Below are positions 17,409-30,942 of a DNA stretch of 64,000 nucleotides, piece by piece (positions within the stretch are counted from its first letter, which is position 1; each line of letters opens with the position of its first letter). The stretch is taken from positions 1,178,001 through 1,242,000 of the forward strand of contig NZ_CP011530.1 in NCBI RefSeq assembly GCF_001605725.1. The letters are read 5' to 3'. The stretch is from Mycobacteroides immunogenum (lineage in GTDB: Bacteria; Actinomycetota; Actinomycetes; Mycobacteriales; Mycobacteriaceae). The notes under the pieces were generated by a model. The model had not been told where the DNA came from. It did no database searches and saw only the letters and a list, made by a program, of their open reading frames with translations. A program made the position numbers and the translations under genes.

Positions 17409-18227
17409 CTAGTTTCGCAGACCCTTCACCAGAATCGCGCGGGTGTACAGCAGTGAGAAGCCTTGACGCTGGGTGTTCTGCTGAGATTTCGAACCGGGCT
17501 GGGTGGTGACCACCGCCAGATCCGCACCGTCCCGGGCGGCTTCGTGCAGGCGCGTGGTCAGCAGGGCCGTCTGGATGCCATGGCGGCGATGCGGTGCCGC
17601 GGTCGCCGCGCCGTTGAGCTGGGCCACTCCGTCGAGCAGACGCATGCTCGCGCCACCGGCGACGGCGCCGTCGCGCAGCGCGATGTACCGCCGTTCGCCC
17701 GGCACGGTCGACAGTGCGCCGATCGCCTGGGAAAGCACCTCCCGCGGAAACGATTCATGGGATGGCACCCCCTGGTCGTCCGGTACCGCGAACCCGTCGA
17801 CCACCACGTCAAGCCATGTCGCCAGCTCGTCTACCCCGCTGTGACGAACCGAGATGCCATCCGCGACGACGGGGGCGGAAACGCCTACCAGCGCGAGTCC
17901 GAGCACGTCCTCGAACGACACCAGCAGATAGCCCCGCGCGGTCAGCAGCTCGCAGAGTGCCGGATCGGCCAGGCTGGCGACCTCGGCCTGCACTGGGGTG
18001 TCGCGGGCGGCGAATTCGCCCTCGACCGCGTCGAGCTCGGATTCGCTTGGGATACCGCCGAACCCGAGTCCCGCGATCTTGTTCATGGGGGAGCCGGGCC
18101 CGGCGTATGACGCGACACCTCCTGCCAGTGGGATCACCAGACCGTCGCCGGATCGCGCGGTGCCGGCGGCCATGGTGTCGGCTTCGGCGCGCTCGATGCG
18201 CGCGGCCGTGTCGATATCGCAGAACAC
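17409..18227 (-). CDS. GNAT-family N-acetyltransferase
   Basis: A 272-residue protein with a C-terminal GNAT fold. The acetyl-CoA loop is AAPHRRHGIQTALLTTRLH, followed by SKSQQNTQRQGF. The N-terminal ~120 residues form a second, degenerate GNAT-like half. The acetylated substrate is unknown. The gene ends 4 bp before pabB on the same strand, so the two are probably translated from one mRNA. Confidence 0.82.
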   Translation of the reverse strand: MFCDIDTAARIERAEADTMAAGTARSGDGLVIPLAGGVASYAGPGSPMNKIAGLGFGGIPSESELDAVEGEFAARDTPVQAEVASLADPALCELLTARGYLLVSFEDVLGLALVGVSAPVVADGISVRHSGVDELATWLDVVVDGFAVPDDQGVPSHESFPREVLSQAIGALSTVPGERRYIALRDGAVAGGASMRLLDGVAQLNGAATAAPHRRHGIQTALLTTRLHEAARDGADLAVVTTQPGSKSQQNTQRQGFSLLYTRAILVKGLRN

Positions 18228-18267
18228 GGGCGTGATTGTGTCCGATAACCCGAGGGGCCGCTACTGG

Positions 18268-19173
18268 TTATCTGCTGATGTGGCGCGTGATTTCGGCGGT
18301 GGCCAGTTTGTCGGGGTTCCGGATGGCAAAGATGTGTGCCACCTTGCCGTCCGCGATGGAGACCGCGAGCACGACATCGAGGCGCCCTTCGGTGTAGATC
18401 AGCAATGCCGGTGTGCTGTTGAAGGTGCTGAATTCCATCCGCACATCCGGGAACTCGGCGGCGGCCCGCGATAGCCCGATGGCCACCCGGGCCACCCTGT
18501 CGGCGCCGTACACCGGTCGTCGTGCCGCGCTGACCTTGCCGCCGCCGTCGGATGTCCACACCGCGTCGGGGGCGAGCATCTCCACCAGCGCCTCGACATC
18601 GCCACCGGCCGCCGCGAGCAGGAACTTGGTGGTGAGTTCTTCGGCCTGTTGGTCGGTGGGTGTGAACCGGCGCCGCCGCGATTGCACATGTTCGCGGGCG
18701 CGGTGCGCCATCTGGCGCACCGCCGCCTCGGACTTGCCTACTGTGGAAGCGATTTCGCCGTACTCGAAGCCGAAGACCTCGCGCATGACAAACACCGCCC
18801 GCTCGTCCGGTGCCAGGGTTTCCAGCACCACGAGCATGGCCATGGAGACCGATTCGGCCAGCACCACGTCGGTCGAGGCGTCCTTCTCGCCGTCGTCGTA
18901 GGCAATGCGCACCGGCTCGGGCAACCATGGCCCCACGTACTCCTCACGGCGACGGCTATTGGCGCGCAGGGTATTCAGTGCTTGCCGGCTGACGATCTGC
19001 GCCAGATAGGCCTTGATGTCGGTCACCGTGGCCAAATCCACCTGCGCCCACCGCAGATAGCTCTCCTGCAGTACGTCGTCGGCTTCCGTTGCGGAACCCA
19101 GCATTTCGTACGCGATGGTGAACAGCAGCGGGCGCAGGTGGGTGAACAGCTCGGCGTGAGCGGTACCGGACAC
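18268..19173 (-). CDS. sigJ: ECF41-type extracytoplasmic-function sigma factor (SigJ-like)
   Basis: A 301-residue sigma factor. The sigma2 region is FTIAYEMLGSATEADDVLQE, and sigma4 (about 110–170) has LAPDERAVFVMREVFGFEY. The C-terminal ~120-residue SnoaL-like domain is diagnostic of ECF41, and the two hallmark motifs are present: WLPEP (residues ~83–87) and DGGGKV (~215–220). In studied ECF41 proteins the C-terminal domain replaces an anti-sigma factor and tunes activity. It lies 2 bp downstream of the FAD oxidoreductase, the usual ECF41 partner arrangement. Confidence 0.9.
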   Translation of the reverse strand: MSGTAHAELFTHLRPLLFTIAYEMLGSATEADDVLQESYLRWAQVDLATVTDIKAYLAQIVSRQALNTLRANSRRREEYVGPWLPEPVRIAYDDGEKDASTDVVLAESVSMAMLVVLETLAPDERAVFVMREVFGFEYGEIASTVGKSEAAVRQMAHRAREHVQSRRRRFTPTDQQAEELTTKFLLAAAGGDVEALVEMLAPDAVWTSDGGGKVSAARRPVYGADRVARVAIGLSRAAAEFPDVRMEFSTFNSTPALLIYTEGRLDVVLAVSIADGKVAHIFAIRNPDKLATAEITRHISR

Positions 19174-19175
19174 CG

Positions 19176-20333
19176 CTATGCCCGCGCCGCGAGGGCCTCG
19201 GCGCGCTTGCCGCCCTGCGGCCAGTAGTACCAGCTGGGGTGCTTGGCCGCGGTGGCCAGGATGGAAAGCGTTCCGTTGCAGACCATCTCCTTGATGGCCG
19301 CGCCCGTGCGTCCACCCACGTACAACTTGCGGGGGGTGTCGTCGGTGTGGCCCACCTGGATGACGGCGGCGCGCCTGCCGATGCTCACGTTCTGTCCGGT
19401 GAAGATCTGCGTGCGCGCCTCGGGTTGCAGGCCCTGGACCAGCGCGAGCACCGTCTTGACGGCCCGGGCGGCCAGCGGCCCGGCAGCTTGGCAGCTCATC
19501 CGCAGCGGAACCCCCGACGGGCTGGCGGCGTCGCCCGCGGCGATGATGCGCGGGCTATCGACGCTCACCAGGGTCTCGTCGGTGAGTAACCGGCCCAGCG
19601 CGTCCGTGCTCAGCCCGCTCTCGGCGGCCAGCCGCGGCACGCCGAACCCCGCCGTCCACACCGTCAGTGCGCTGTTCAGCACCCGGCCGTCGGACAGCGT
19701 CACCGTGTCCTCATCGACCCGAACCACGGTGGCCGGAGCCAGCACCTCGACGCCGAGCTTGGCCAGTTGCTTGGCCGCCGCCCGCTGGGCCGGCTCGCCG
19801 AGGGAGGGCAGCAGCTGTGCGCCGCACACCAGGCTGACGGTGCGCCCGGCTTCGGCGAGTTCCCCGGCCAGCTCCACACCGGTCAGCCCCGCACCCACGA
19901 TCACGATGGGCGCCTGCGGCGTCAGCTGCTCGTACCGGGCACGTACCTGCTGGGCGTGTTCGAATTCGTTGATGGACAGCGCGTGTTCGGCCACGCCGGG
20001 GATGTCGGGGGTTGTTGTGGTGCTGCCCACGGCGTAGACGAGATAGTCGTAGGGCAGCACCGCGCCCGAGGCCAGTTCCAGCTTCTGGGCGCCGGCGTCG
20101 ATGTGGGTGACCGTGTCGACGACGAGCCGGATGGAGGGGTTGAGCAGCTTCTTGTACTCGGCGGTCGCGGGTGCGTTCCCGGCCACCAGCTGATGCAGGC
20201 GGATGCGCTCCACGAAGTGCGGCCGCGGGTTCACGAGGGTCACGGTCAGGTTCTCGTTGGCGAGCAATTGGTTGGCCGCCAGGGTTCCCGCGTAACCCCC
20301 GCCGATCACGATCACGTGCGTGTTCTCGGTCAT
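19176..20333 (-). CDS. FAD-dependent NAD(P)H dehydrogenase, ECF41-associated
   Basis: A 385-residue type II NADH-dehydrogenase-like flavoprotein. The FAD motif GGGYAGTLAANQLL is at residues 12–25, the NAD(P) motif is VIVGAGLTGVELAGELAEAG, and WTAGFGVP and AAGDAASP complete the FAD site. No C-terminal membrane anchor is obvious. It is the first gene of an operon with the ECF41 sigma factor, and the promoter at 20369–20395 fits autoregulation by that sigma. Confidence 0.88.
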   Translation of the reverse strand: MTENTHVIVIGGGYAGTLAANQLLANENLTVTLVNPRPHFVERIRLHQLVAGNAPATAEYKKLLNPSIRLVVDTVTHIDAGAQKLELASGAVLPYDYLVYAVGSTTTTPDIPGVAEHALSINEFEHAQQVRARYEQLTPQAPIVIVGAGLTGVELAGELAEAGRTVSLVCGAQLLPSLGEPAQRAAAKQLAKLGVEVLAPATVVRVDEDTVTLSDGRVLNSALTVWTAGFGVPRLAAESGLSTDALGRLLTDETLVSVDSPRIIAAGDAASPSGVPLRMSCQAAGPLAARAVKTVLALVQGLQPEARTQIFTGQNVSIGRRAAVIQVGHTDDTPRKLYVGGRTGAAIKEMVCNGTLSILATAAKHPSWYYWPQGGKRAEALAARA

Positions 20334-20368
20334 TTCGGTGACTTCCTTTCAGTCGCTGATGCCCTTAA

Positions 20369-20395
20369 GACACCGGGGCGACGAAATCTGTGACA
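20369..20395 (-). promoter_or_regulatory. ECF41 promoter (TGTCACA-N16-TGTC)
   Basis: On the minus strand TGTCACA (20389–20395) is followed after exactly 16 nt by TGTC (20369–20372), 35 nt before the oxidoreductase start. The reported ECF41 consensus is TGTCACA with a CGTC -10 element at this spacing, so one -10 base differs. This is direct evidence for self-activation of the operon. Confidence 0.7.
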
Positions 20396-20423
20396 GACCG
20401 TGACCGGGCTCACACTCGGTGGC

Positions 20424-21995
20424 CTACTTGGGCACCTGATACTTCGGGAACACGCCCGTCGGTGCGGGCAGGCTGACGCCGGGCTTCAGCCGTGTCCCGA
20501 TGGCGGCGAAGTCCCGCTGGTCTTCGGACTGGCCCAGCAGATCGAGGAGCTTGGCGGCCGACTCGGGCATCACCGGCTGCACCAACAGCGCGACAATCCG
20601 GACCACCTCAAGCGTGGTGTACAGCACGGTGCCGAATCGCTGCTGATCGGCTGCGGCGCCGTCCGCCTGGAGGCTCTTGGCCAACACCCACGGCTCCTGC
20701 GCGGAGAAATACCGGTTACTGGCGCCCAGCACCTGCCAGATCGCCTCCAGCGCCAGATGCATGGCGGGCACCTCGAAATGCTCGCGGGCCTGCTCCAAGA
20801 GCTTGTCGGCAGCGTCCAGCAGCTCCAGGTCTTCCGCGGCGAATTCGCCCGGTTGCGGCACGACTCCGCCGAGATTCTTGGCCACCATCGACAGTGAGCG
20901 CTGCGCCAGGTTGCCCAATTCGTTGGCCAGGTCGGCGTTGATCCGGTTGATTAGTCCTTCTTCGGTGTAGCTGCCGTCTTGGCCGAACGGCACCTCGCGC
21001 AACAGGAAGTAGCGCACCTGGTCCAGACCAAAGGTATTGACCAGGTTGATGGGGTCGACGACATTGCCGATCGACTTGCTCATCTTCTCGCCCTTGTTGG
21101 TCAGGAAGCCGTGCGCGAAAACCCGCTTGGGCAGTTCAATTCCGGCCGACATCAGGAAGGCGGGCCAGTACACGGTGTGGAACCGGATGATGTCCTTGCC
21201 GATCATGTGGACGTGGGCCGGCCAGTAGCGCCCGAACAGCTCCGAATCGGTATCGGGGTAGCCGACTCCGGTCAGGTAGTTGGTGAGCGCGTCCACCCAC
21301 ACGTACATGACGTGTTCGGGGTTATCGGGTACCGGCACACCCCAGTCGAAGGTGGTGCGCGAGATGGATAGGTCGCGCAGCCCGCCGGAGACGAAGCTGA
21401 CCACCTCGTTGCGCCGCACATCGGGACCGATGAATTCGGGATGTGCCGCGTAGTGCGCCAGCAGCTTGTCCTGGTACGCCGAGAGCCTGAAGAAGTAGGA
21501 ATGCTCCTCGGTCCAGTCGACCGGCGTGCCCGTCGCGGTGGCGGTGCGGGTGCCATCGGGGGCGACCGTGGTCTCCGCGTCGGTGTAATACGCCTCGTCG
21601 CGCACCGAGTACCAGCCGGAGTAGGTGTCCAGGTAGATGTCGCCGTTGTCGGCCATCCTGCGCCAGATCGCCTTCGAGGCCTCGTAATGATCCGGATCGG
21701 TGGTGCGGATGAATCGGTCGAACGAGATGTTGAGCGTGCGCTGCAGTGCCTCGAACACATCGGAGTTGCGTCGGGCGAGCTCTGCCGTCGGGATTCCGGC
21801 CGCGGCGGCCGTCTGCGCCACCTTCAGGCCGTGCTCGTCGGTGCCCGTGAGATAGCGCACGTCGAAGCCGTCCAGTCGTTTGAACCGGGCGACGGAATCG
21901 GTCGCGACGTACTCATATGCGTGTCCGATGTGCGGTTCGCCGTTCGGGTACGCGATGGCGGTGGTGATGTAGAACGGATCCAATGATTCAGGCAT
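20424..21995 (-). CDS. metG: Methionyl-tRNA synthetase
   Basis: A 523-residue class I aminoacyl-tRNA synthetase. HIGH is at residues 22–25 ([10 protein letters not shown]) and KMSKS is in [16 protein letters not shown]. It has [18 protein letters not shown] and the anticodon-binding helical C-terminal domain, without a C-terminal tRNA-binding EMAP extension. The start ATG at 21993–21995 gives [20 protein letters not shown]; the longer reading is antisense to tatD. It is divergent from tatD across about 30 bp. Confidence 0.96.
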   Translation of the reverse strand: MPESLDPFYITTAIAYPNGEPHIGHAYEYVATDSVARFKRLDGFDVRYLTGTDEHGLKVAQTAAAAGIPTAELARRNSDVFEALQRTLNISFDRFIRTTDPDHYEASKAIWRRMADNGDIYLDTYSGWYSVRDEAYYTDAETTVAPDGTRTATATGTPVDWTEEHSYFFRLSAYQDKLLAHYAAHPEFIGPDVRRNEVVSFVSGGLRDLSISRTTFDWGVPVPDNPEHVMYVWVDALTNYLTGVGYPDTDSELFGRYWPAHVHMIGKDIIRFHTVYWPAFLMSAGIELPKRVFAHGFLTNKGEKMSKSIGNVVDPINLVNTFGLDQVRYFLLREVPFGQDGSYTEEGLINRINADLANELGNLAQRSLSMVAKNLGGVVPQPGEFAAEDLELLDAADKLLEQAREHFEVPAMHLALEAIWQVLGASNRYFSAQEPWVLAKSLQADGAAADQQRFGTVLYTTLEVVRIVALLVQPVMPESAAKLLDLLGQSEDQRDFAAIGTRLKPGVSLPAPTGVFPKYQVPK

Positions 21996-22026
21996 GGTGG
22001 GAGCAACTTTATAGACTGGTGTTCTG

Positions 22027-24973
<2,947 letters not shown>

Positions 24974-24990
24974 ATCTGCCCGTGATCTCT

Positions 24991-25053
24991 CGCCGAGATG
25001 ACATCTACGAACGTATTTCCTGAGAGAGGGTGTCTCTCAATGTCATCTCGGCG
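24991..25053. repeat. Nested palindrome between convergent ksgA and ansP
   Basis: CGCCGAGATGACAT (24991–25004) pairs perfectly with ATGTCATCTCGGCG (25040–25053). Inside it, TGAGAGA (25021–25027) and TCTCTCA (25033–25039) form a second hairpin. It may act as a bidirectional terminator, but the two-arm layout is that of a small dispersed palindromic element. A different element with similar CGCCGAG ends lies at 44272–44335. Confidence 0.6.
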
Positions 25054-25065
25054 CTAGGGAGCGCC

Positions 25066-26550
25066 CTATTTGTCGCCGAGGTTGGGTGGGTCGTCCATCA
25101 TCGGCGTCTCCGCGATCACGGGGTAGGCGCCGGTGTAGCCCACCCGCTCCTGTGCGAGCCGCAGCACCCGATCCTTCTGCAGGTACCAGCCGATGATCAG
25201 CAGCGGTGTAAAGATGCCGATAGCCACCAGGTTCCAATAATTTTCGTAACACATCAAGGCGAGTACCGCGATGAGGAAAACGACGGTGGCGTACCCGGTA
25301 TAGGGGGCGCCGGGCATCTGAAACTTGCCGCGCTTCAAGATCCCGCGCTGCGACCACTGGAACAGGCGCAGCTGGCAGATGACGATGGTGGCCCACGAGG
25401 CGAGGATGCCCAGGGCTGCGACGTCGAGTGCGGTCTCAAAGGCCTTGGCGGGGATGACCATGTTCATGAACACGCCCAAGACGGTGAACGATCCGGTGAG
25501 CAGAATGCCGGGGTAGGGCACGCCGCCCGATGACATCCGTGAAAGAAAGGACGGCGCACTGCCGTTCATGGACATCGAGCGCAAGATGCGGCCGGTGCTG
25601 TACAGCCCGGCGTTCAGGCTCGACAGTGCCGCGGTGAGCACCACGAAGTTCATGACGTCGCCGGCGTGCGGAACCCCGACCCGGGCGAAGAAGGTGACGA
25701 ACGGGCTTTCCCCGGCCTTGTATGTGGTGTACGGCAGCAACAGCGCCAGCAGTACCAGTGACCCGACGTAGAAGATGGCGATGCGGAACACCACGGCGTT
25801 GATGGCCTTGGGCATCACCTTTTCCGGGTTCTCGGTCTCGCCGGCCGCGGTGCCCACCAGTTCCACTGAGGCATAGGCGAACACCACTCCGGAGGTGATG
25901 ACCACCAGCGCCAGCAGGCCGTTCGGAAATAGTCCGCCGTTGTCGGCGACCACGGACAGACCGGTGGTGGAGCCGTCGACGGTGAACCTACCGGCCAGGA
26001 ATACGATGCCGAAGATCAGGAAAGCCACCAGTGCAACGACTTTGATCAGCGCCGCCCAGAATTCCATTTCGCCGAAGAGTTTCACGCTGATCATGTTCAT
26101 GGTGAGCACGATGATGAGGGCGATGAGTGCGATGACCCATTGCGGCACCGCCTTGAAGGCACCCCAGTAGTGCATGTACAGCGCGACGGCGGTCACATCC
26201 ACGATCGAGGTCGAGGCCCAGTTGACGAAACACATCCACCCCGCAACGTATGCGGCCTTCTCGCCAAGGAATTCACGTGCGTAGGACACGAAGGATCCAG
26301 ATGAGGGGCGGTGCAACACCAGCTCGCCGAGCGCGCGGAGCATGAAGAAGACGAACAACCCACAGATCGCGTACACAATGAACAAGCCGGGCCCGGCACT
26401 ATTCAGCCGGCCACCGGCGCCCATGAACAGGCCGGTACCGATGGCGCCGCCGATCCCGATCATTTGGACTTGGCGGTTCTTCAAGCCTTTGTGATATCCC
26501 TCGTCCTCCCGAGTGAGGGCCGACACATCGTAATTAGCTGGAGACGCCAT
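25066..26550 (-). CDS. ansP: Amino-acid permease, L-asparagine permease AnsP-like
   Basis: A 494-residue APC-superfamily transporter with about 12 membrane segments. The signature [16 protein letters not shown] is near residue 35, and long stretches ([49 protein letters not shown]) closely follow the mycobacterial AnsP1/AnsP2 asparagine importers. It starts at ATG 26548–26550, 19 bp after the kinase gene on the same strand. Specificity among asparagine, GABA and related amino acids is inferred, not shown. Confidence 0.86.
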   Translation of the reverse strand: MASPANYDVSALTREDEGYHKGLKNRQVQMIGIGGAIGTGLFMGAGGRLNSAGPGLFIVYAICGLFVFFMLRALGELVLHRPSSGSFVSYAREFLGEKAAYVAGWMCFVNWASTSIVDVTAVALYMHYWGAFKAVPQWVIALIALIIVLTMNMISVKLFGEMEFWAALIKVVALVAFLIFGIVFLAGRFTVDGSTTGLSVVADNGGLFPNGLLALVVITSGVVFAYASVELVGTAAGETENPEKVMPKAINAVVFRIAIFYVGSLVLLALLLPYTTYKAGESPFVTFFARVGVPHAGDVMNFVVLTAALSSLNAGLYSTGRILRSMSMNGSAPSFLSRMSSGGVPYPGILLTGSFTVLGVFMNMVIPAKAFETALDVAALGILASWATIVICQLRLFQWSQRGILKRGKFQMPGAPYTGYATVVFLIAVLALMCYENYWNLVAIGIFTPLLIIGWYLQKDRVLRLAQERVGYTGAYPVIAETPMMDDPPNLGDK

Positions 26551-26569
26551 GGGGCGACGGTACCGGGGA

Positions 26570-27373
26570 TTAGGTCATCGCGTGTGTCAAAAGTGTTATG
26601 AACTCCGTACATGTCGGGTAGCGGCTTAACGGATCCTTGGACATTGCCTTGGCGACGATCGAATCGAAAGCTCGGGGGATGTGTTTATGGCGATATGAGA
26701 TTGGCCACGGCGTGGCGTTGAGATGCATATCTGCGAGTTTGAGCATGGTGCGGGCGGTGAACGGAGGTTTGCCATCGAATAGCTCGACGGCGGTGCAGGC
26801 CAGCGCATATTGATCGGTGGCGGCCGTCACGGGTTGCCCGCGCAGCACCTCCGGTGCGGCGTAGGGCAGTGAGGTGTGCACGACGGGTCGTCGGGGCCCG
26901 TCGGCCAGGGCGAGCTCCTGGGCGATGCCGAAGTCGGTGAGTACGGCATCGCCTGAGATCCTGCGCATGATGTTCGACGGCTTCACGTCACAGTGCACGA
27001 CCTGCGCCTCGTGGATGTAGTCGAGCGCCCCGGCGATCTGTTGTAAGACAGTCAGTTTGATCGAGATGATCCAGCGCTGATCCGTGCTCGCGAGGTCTTT
27101 CGCCGAGCCGCCGGTGAGTGCCTCCATGGTCAGCCAGTCCTCGCCGCGTTCGTAGACGGTGATGATGCGCGGATGTGAAAACTGTTGGGCGAAATCGAAT
27201 TCACGGTGTAGGCGGTCGATGTTTTCGGGATTTCGATGCCGCGGTTCCAGTATCTTCAGGGCGACCTCACGCCGGTCCGCCACGCGGTGCGCGAGGTAGA
27301 CCTGGGCTGTCCCGCCACGGCCCGCGAGAGCGTCGATGACGTAGCCGCAAAACTCATCACCCGGTACCGGCAT
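26570..27373 (-). CDS. Soluble Ser/Thr protein kinase, non-RD type
   Basis: A 267-residue protein that is essentially only a kinase domain, with no membrane segment or extracellular sensor, unlike most mycobacterial Pkn proteins. Motifs are GRGGTAQVY (glycine loop, 18–26), VALK (Lys40), HCDVKPSN (127–134), DFG (147–149) and APE in YAAPEVLRG. The catalytic loop has HCD instead of HRD, so it is a non-RD kinase and activation-loop phosphorylation may not control it. It lies between mmpL (46-bp gap) and ansP (19-bp gap) on the same strand. Substrates are unknown; the neighbouring transporters are candidates. Confidence 0.88.
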   Translation of the reverse strand: MPVPGDEFCGYVIDALAGRGGTAQVYLAHRVADRREVALKILEPRHRNPENIDRLHREFDFAQQFSHPRIITVYERGEDWLTMEALTGGSAKDLASTDQRWIISIKLTVLQQIAGALDYIHEAQVVHCDVKPSNIMRRISGDAVLTDFGIAQELALADGPRRPVVHTSLPYAAPEVLRGQPVTAATDQYALACTAVELFDGKPPFTARTMLKLADMHLNATPWPISYRHKHIPRAFDSIVAKAMSKDPLSRYPTCTEFITLLTHAMT

Positions 27374-27419
27374 ACACCGAGGGTGTCACGAGTCGCCGGT
27401 AATGGTGCAGTGATTCGGT

Positions 27420-30365
27420 TCAGTACGCCGGTCGGGGAAACTCTGTGGTCGCGAGATCCGGTCCAGCGCCTACGGGTGCGGGCGCCGGGGGAGGCGGTGC
27501 GGAATTCGGTTGCGGTGTCCGGGGCGGCGGCAGCGGGCGGGTGCGCACATTCAGCGGCCACCAGAACCAGCGCCCAAGGATGGTCGCGATGGCCGGTGTC
27601 ATGAATGACCGCACCACCAGGGTGTCGAACAGCAGGCCAAGGCCGATCGTGGTGCCCACCTGGCCGATGATGGTCAGGTCGCTGATGGCCATGGCCATCA
27701 TGGTGAAGGCGAAGACCAGGCCGGCCGAGGTGACCACACTTCCGGTGCCGCCCATGGCCCGGATCATGCCCGTCTTCAGGCCGCCGGGCAGCTCTTCCTT
27801 AAGCCGGGAAACCAGCAGCAGGTTGTAGTCCGAGCCCACCGCCAGCAGCACGATGATTGCCATTTGCATGACCATCCAGTGCAGTTCCTTGCCCAGGATG
27901 TACTGCCAGATGATGACCGAGAGACCGAATGATGCTCCCAGGGAGAGCAACACGGTCCCGACGATCACCAGCGAGGCCACGAAGCTGCGCGTGATGAGCA
28001 GCATGATCAGGAAGATCAGGCACAGCGCGGAGATGCCGGCGATCATCAGGTCGTAACGCGCGCCCTCGGCCATGTCATGGAATGTCGCTGCGGTACCGCC
28101 GAGTTCGATCTTGGCGTCTTCGAGGGGCGTGCCCTTGACCGCTTCAACGGCCGCCAACTTGATCGGCTCGATGTGCGAAAGCCCTTCCGGCGTGGTGGGA
28201 TCGCCGCGGTGGGAGATGATCATGCGCAGCGTCTTGCCGTCGGGAGACAGGAACATCTTGAGGCCGCGCTTGAAATCCGGGTTGTCGAAGATCTCGGGCG
28301 GCAGATAGAAGGAGTCGTCGTTCTTGGCCTTATCGAACGCCCGGCCCATGGCCGTCGAGTCCTTGCTGGTCTCGTCCTGCAGGTTGTACATGCCGGCCAT
28401 GGTGCTGTGCATCGTCAGCATCATGTCCTGCATGGACTCCATGAGCGGGATCATGTCCCGCATGTCCTCGACCATCTTGGGCATGATGAGGTCCATCTTC
28501 TCCATGGACACGATCATGCCGTCCATGTTGTCGGTGAGGTCGTCGATCTTGTCCAGTACCTCGAAGATCGAACGGAACGCCTGACATACCGGGATGTCGA
28601 AGCAGTGCTTCTCCCAATAGAAGTAGTTCTTGATGGGGCGGAACCAGTCATCGAAATTCTCGATGCTGTCCCGCATGTCATGGATCGTGCCCTGCAGGGT
28701 GTGCATATCGGCGATCATCTGGTGCATCACGCCGGTGAGCTCGGTCATGTTGGCCAGCATCTTTTTCATGGTGGCCACCATGACGCCCATCTTGTCGGCC
28801 TGGACCTTCATATCGGCCATGCGGTCTTTCAGCAGCTTCATGTTCTGCACCTGGCCGACGCCTTGGGCACTGATGAGGAAGGGGATGGAGCTGTGTTCGA
28901 TCGGTGTGCCCTGTGGGCGGGTAATCGCTTGCACGCGTGCGATTCCCGGAACCCGGTAAACGGCCTTGGCAAGCTTGTCGATCACCAAGAAGTCCGCCGA
29001 ATTCCGCATATCGTGGTCGGACTCCAGGATCAGCATCTCCGGGTTCATCCGGGCCGGATCGAAGTGCCGGTCGGCGGCCTGGAATCCCTGGTTGGCGGGG
29101 ATGTCCTTCGGAATGTACTTCTTATCGTCGTAGCTGGTCTTGTAGCCGGGCAGCGCGGCCAGGCCGATGATGGCGATGGCCATCGAGGCGGCCAGGATGG
29201 GGCCGGGCCAGCGCGTGATGGCCGCGCCGATACGACGCCAGGTGCGAATGCGCATGGCGCGCTTGGGTTCGAAGAGTCCGAACTTGCTGCCGATGGTGAT
29301 CAGCGAGGGACCCACGGTGAGGGCGACGGCGACGGCCGTCAGGACCGCTACGGCGCAGGGCACACCCATGGTCTGGAAGTAGGGCATGCGGGTGAAGCTC
29401 AGGCAGTACATGGCGCCCGCGATGGTCGATCCGGTGCCCAAGATGACATGTGCTGTGCCATGGAACATCTCGTAGTACGCGGCCTCGCTGTCGAGCCCAT
29501 TGGCTCGTGCTTCTTGATACCGCCCGATCAAGAAGATGGCGTAGTCGGTTCCGGCCGCGATGACCAGCACCACAAGCAGGTTCACCGCGAAGGTAGATAG
29601 CCCGATGATGTGGTTATCGCCCAGTACCGAGATCATTCCGCGTGCGGCGCCCAGCTGGATGCCCACCATGAGGAGCACCATGAGCACGGTGAAGAGCGAC
29701 CGATAGAAGAACAGCAGCATCACGATGATGACGATGAACGTCAGCCCGGTGATCTTGAGCATGCTGCTGTCGCCGGCGTGGCCCATATCGGCCTGGAGAG
29801 CGGCCGCGCCCGTGACGTACACCTTGAGGCCGTCGGGCATGGGCTTGGCGTTGCCGTGTTCATCTGTCGTGAGTTTTTTGACGATGTCGCGAACGGCTTC
29901 GATCGATTCGTTGGCGAGCGTCTCACCCATGTCGCCGGAGAGGTTCACCTGGACGTAGGTGGCCTTGCCGTCGGTGCTTTGCGCCCCGGACTCGGTGAGC
30001 GGATCACCCCAGAAATCCTGAACGTGCTGAACATGTTTGGTGTCGGCACGCAGTTTCGACACCATCTCGTCGTAGAACTTGTGCGAGCCGGGCCCCAGGG
30101 GCTGGTCACCCTCGAGCACGATCATGGTGACGCTGTTGGAGTCGGACTCCTGGAAGAGCCGCCCCATGTTCTTCATGGCCTTCATGGAGGGCGCGTCGGA
30201 CGGGCTCAGTGAAACGGCGTTCTCTTGGCCCACCTGTTCCAGCTGTGGTGCCGAGAGCGCCAGGATGACGACGAGAGCTATCCAGGCGATGACAATGGGG
30301 ACCGACAGGCGCCGGATCCATTTGGCCACGAAGGTGGGCTCACCCTTTGTGTGCGCCCCGCTCAT
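27420..30365 (-). CDS. mmpL: MmpL-family RND lipid/siderophore transporter
   Basis: A 981-residue RND-superfamily membrane protein with the mycobacterial MmpL layout: an N-terminal helix ([17 protein letters not shown]), a periplasmic loop, a five-helix SSD-like bundle ([19 protein letters not shown]), a very long second periplasmic loop rich in Met-containing coiled helices (about 490–670), and a second bundle ([16 protein letters not shown]). The Asp-Tyr pairs in both bundles (TDYA, SDYN) are the proton-relay residues. It resembles the MmpL4/5 class, which works with MmpS. The start overlaps the mmpS stop by 4 bp. Substrate is unknown; a siderophore, glycopeptidolipid or drug is possible. 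Confidence 0.93.
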   Translation of the reverse strand: MSGAHTKGEPTFVAKWIRRLSVPIVIAWIALVVILALSAPQLEQVGQENAVSLSPSDAPSMKAMKNMGRLFQESDSNSVTMIVLEGDQPLGPGSHKFYDEMVSKLRADTKHVQHVQDFWGDPLTESGAQSTDGKATYVQVNLSGDMGETLANESIEAVRDIVKKLTTDEHGNAKPMPDGLKVYVTGAAALQADMGHAGDSSMLKITGLTFIVIIVMLLFFYRSLFTVLMVLLMVGIQLGAARGMISVLGDNHIIGLSTFAVNLLVVLVIAAGTDYAIFLIGRYQEARANGLDSEAAYYEMFHGTAHVILGTGSTIAGAMYCLSFTRMPYFQTMGVPCAVAVLTAVAVALTVGPSLITIGSKFGLFEPKRAMRIRTWRRIGAAITRWPGPILAASMAIAIIGLAALPGYKTSYDDKKYIPKDIPANQGFQAADRHFDPARMNPEMLILESDHDMRNSADFLVIDKLAKAVYRVPGIARVQAITRPQGTPIEHSSIPFLISAQGVGQVQNMKLLKDRMADMKVQADKMGVMVATMKKMLANMTELTGVMHQMIADMHTLQGTIHDMRDSIENFDDWFRPIKNYFYWEKHCFDIPVCQAFRSIFEVLDKIDDLTDNMDGMIVSMEKMDLIMPKMVEDMRDMIPLMESMQDMMLTMHSTMAGMYNLQDETSKDSTAMGRAFDKAKNDDSFYLPPEIFDNPDFKRGLKMFLSPDGKTLRMIISHRGDPTTPEGLSHIEPIKLAAVEAVKGTPLEDAKIELGGTAATFHDMAEGARYDLMIAGISALCLIFLIMLLITRSFVASLVIVGTVLLSLGASFGLSVIIWQYILGKELHWMVMQMAIIVLLAVGSDYNLLLVSRLKEELPGGLKTGMIRAMGGTGSVVTSAGLVFAFTMMAMAISDLTIIGQVGTTIGLGLLFDTLVVRSFMTPAIATILGRWFWWPLNVRTRPLPPPRTPQPNSAPPPPAPAPVGAGPDLATTEFPRPAY

Positions 30366-30796
30366 GCGGACTTCACAAAGCAGTAGACGTAGGCGCTCAC
30401 CTCGTTGGTATACCTCTCGTCTTTTTTCTCGTCATTGGCCGTGATGCGGCAACCCAATCCATCGGCGTTGCGGGTTTGCGCCAGGATGTTGCCCGTCATC
30501 GACGGCGCGGTCGTGATGATCTCGATCGACCACGGTAGCGTCGCCCCGTTGATTTGGTGGGGCTCCCCTTCCTTGTCGATGTAGTTGATGTCGGCAATGG
30601 TGCCGGGCGGGCCGAAGATTTCGTAGAGGACATGCTTGGGCTTGGAGTTGTTTTTGTCGTCGGTCATGCTGCCGGCGTAGGTGGGCAGCTGATGCGAGCC
30701 GAAGATGCCACGAATCCGCCAGACCGCGAAGCCTGCGATGACCAGGACGAGGACCATCACCACCGGGATCCAAGCCCGCTTCAGAACGCCAAAAAT
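30362..30796 (-). CDS. mmpS: MmpS-family membrane accessory protein
   Basis: About 144 residues: an N-terminal membrane helix ([16 protein letters not shown]) followed by a periplasmic beta-rich MmpS domain with [21 protein letters not shown] and a Cys pair in LGCRIT and YVYCFV. It partners MmpL for export. The conventional in-frame start (GTG at 30761–30763) lacks a ribosome binding site and cuts into the helix. The reading continues upstream as [12 protein letters not shown] to an ATT at 30794–30796 with GAAGGGG 7 nt before it, so an ATT start is proposed. Transcription is divergent from a TetR gene. Confidence 0.85.
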   Translation of the reverse strand: MFGVLKRAWIPVVMVLVLVIAGFAVWRIRGIFGSHQLPTYAGSMTDDKNNSKPKHVLYEIFGPPGTIADINYIDKEGEPHQINGATLPWSIEIITTAPSMTGNILAQTRNADGLGCRITANDEKKDERYTNEVSAYVYCFVKSA

Positions 30797-30921
30797 CGCA
30801 GGACCCCTTCACCCGTTGCTGTAGATCAGATCGCTTACTGCGGACCAGCGGAGCAGCAATGCTTCACCTGCAGGGCATCAGGGTGAGCTGCTGACCAAAA
30901 ACACATGAAGCATTCAATTCT

Positions 30922-30942
30922 TAACGCATGACATGTGCGTTA
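30922..30942. promoter_or_regulatory. Candidate TetR operator in the mmpS/TetR intergenic region
   Basis: TAACGCA (30922–30928) and TGCGTTA (30936–30942) form a perfect 7-bp inverted repeat with a 7-bp spacer. A third half-site TGCGTTAT lies at 30988–30995, just before the TetR start. The position between the divergent genes suits repression of both. Confidence 0.55.

Noticed and set aside
28380..28830. Met-rich repetitive DNA within mmpL (apparent tandem repeat)
   Set aside because: Repeats of ATC/ATG-type codons reflect the long Met-rich coiled helices of the MmpL periplasmic loop, not a DNA repeat.
28077..29600. 507-codon plus-strand frame opposite mmpL
   Set aside because: Low-complexity His/Val/Asp composition mirroring the MmpL codons; no ribosome binding site or family match.
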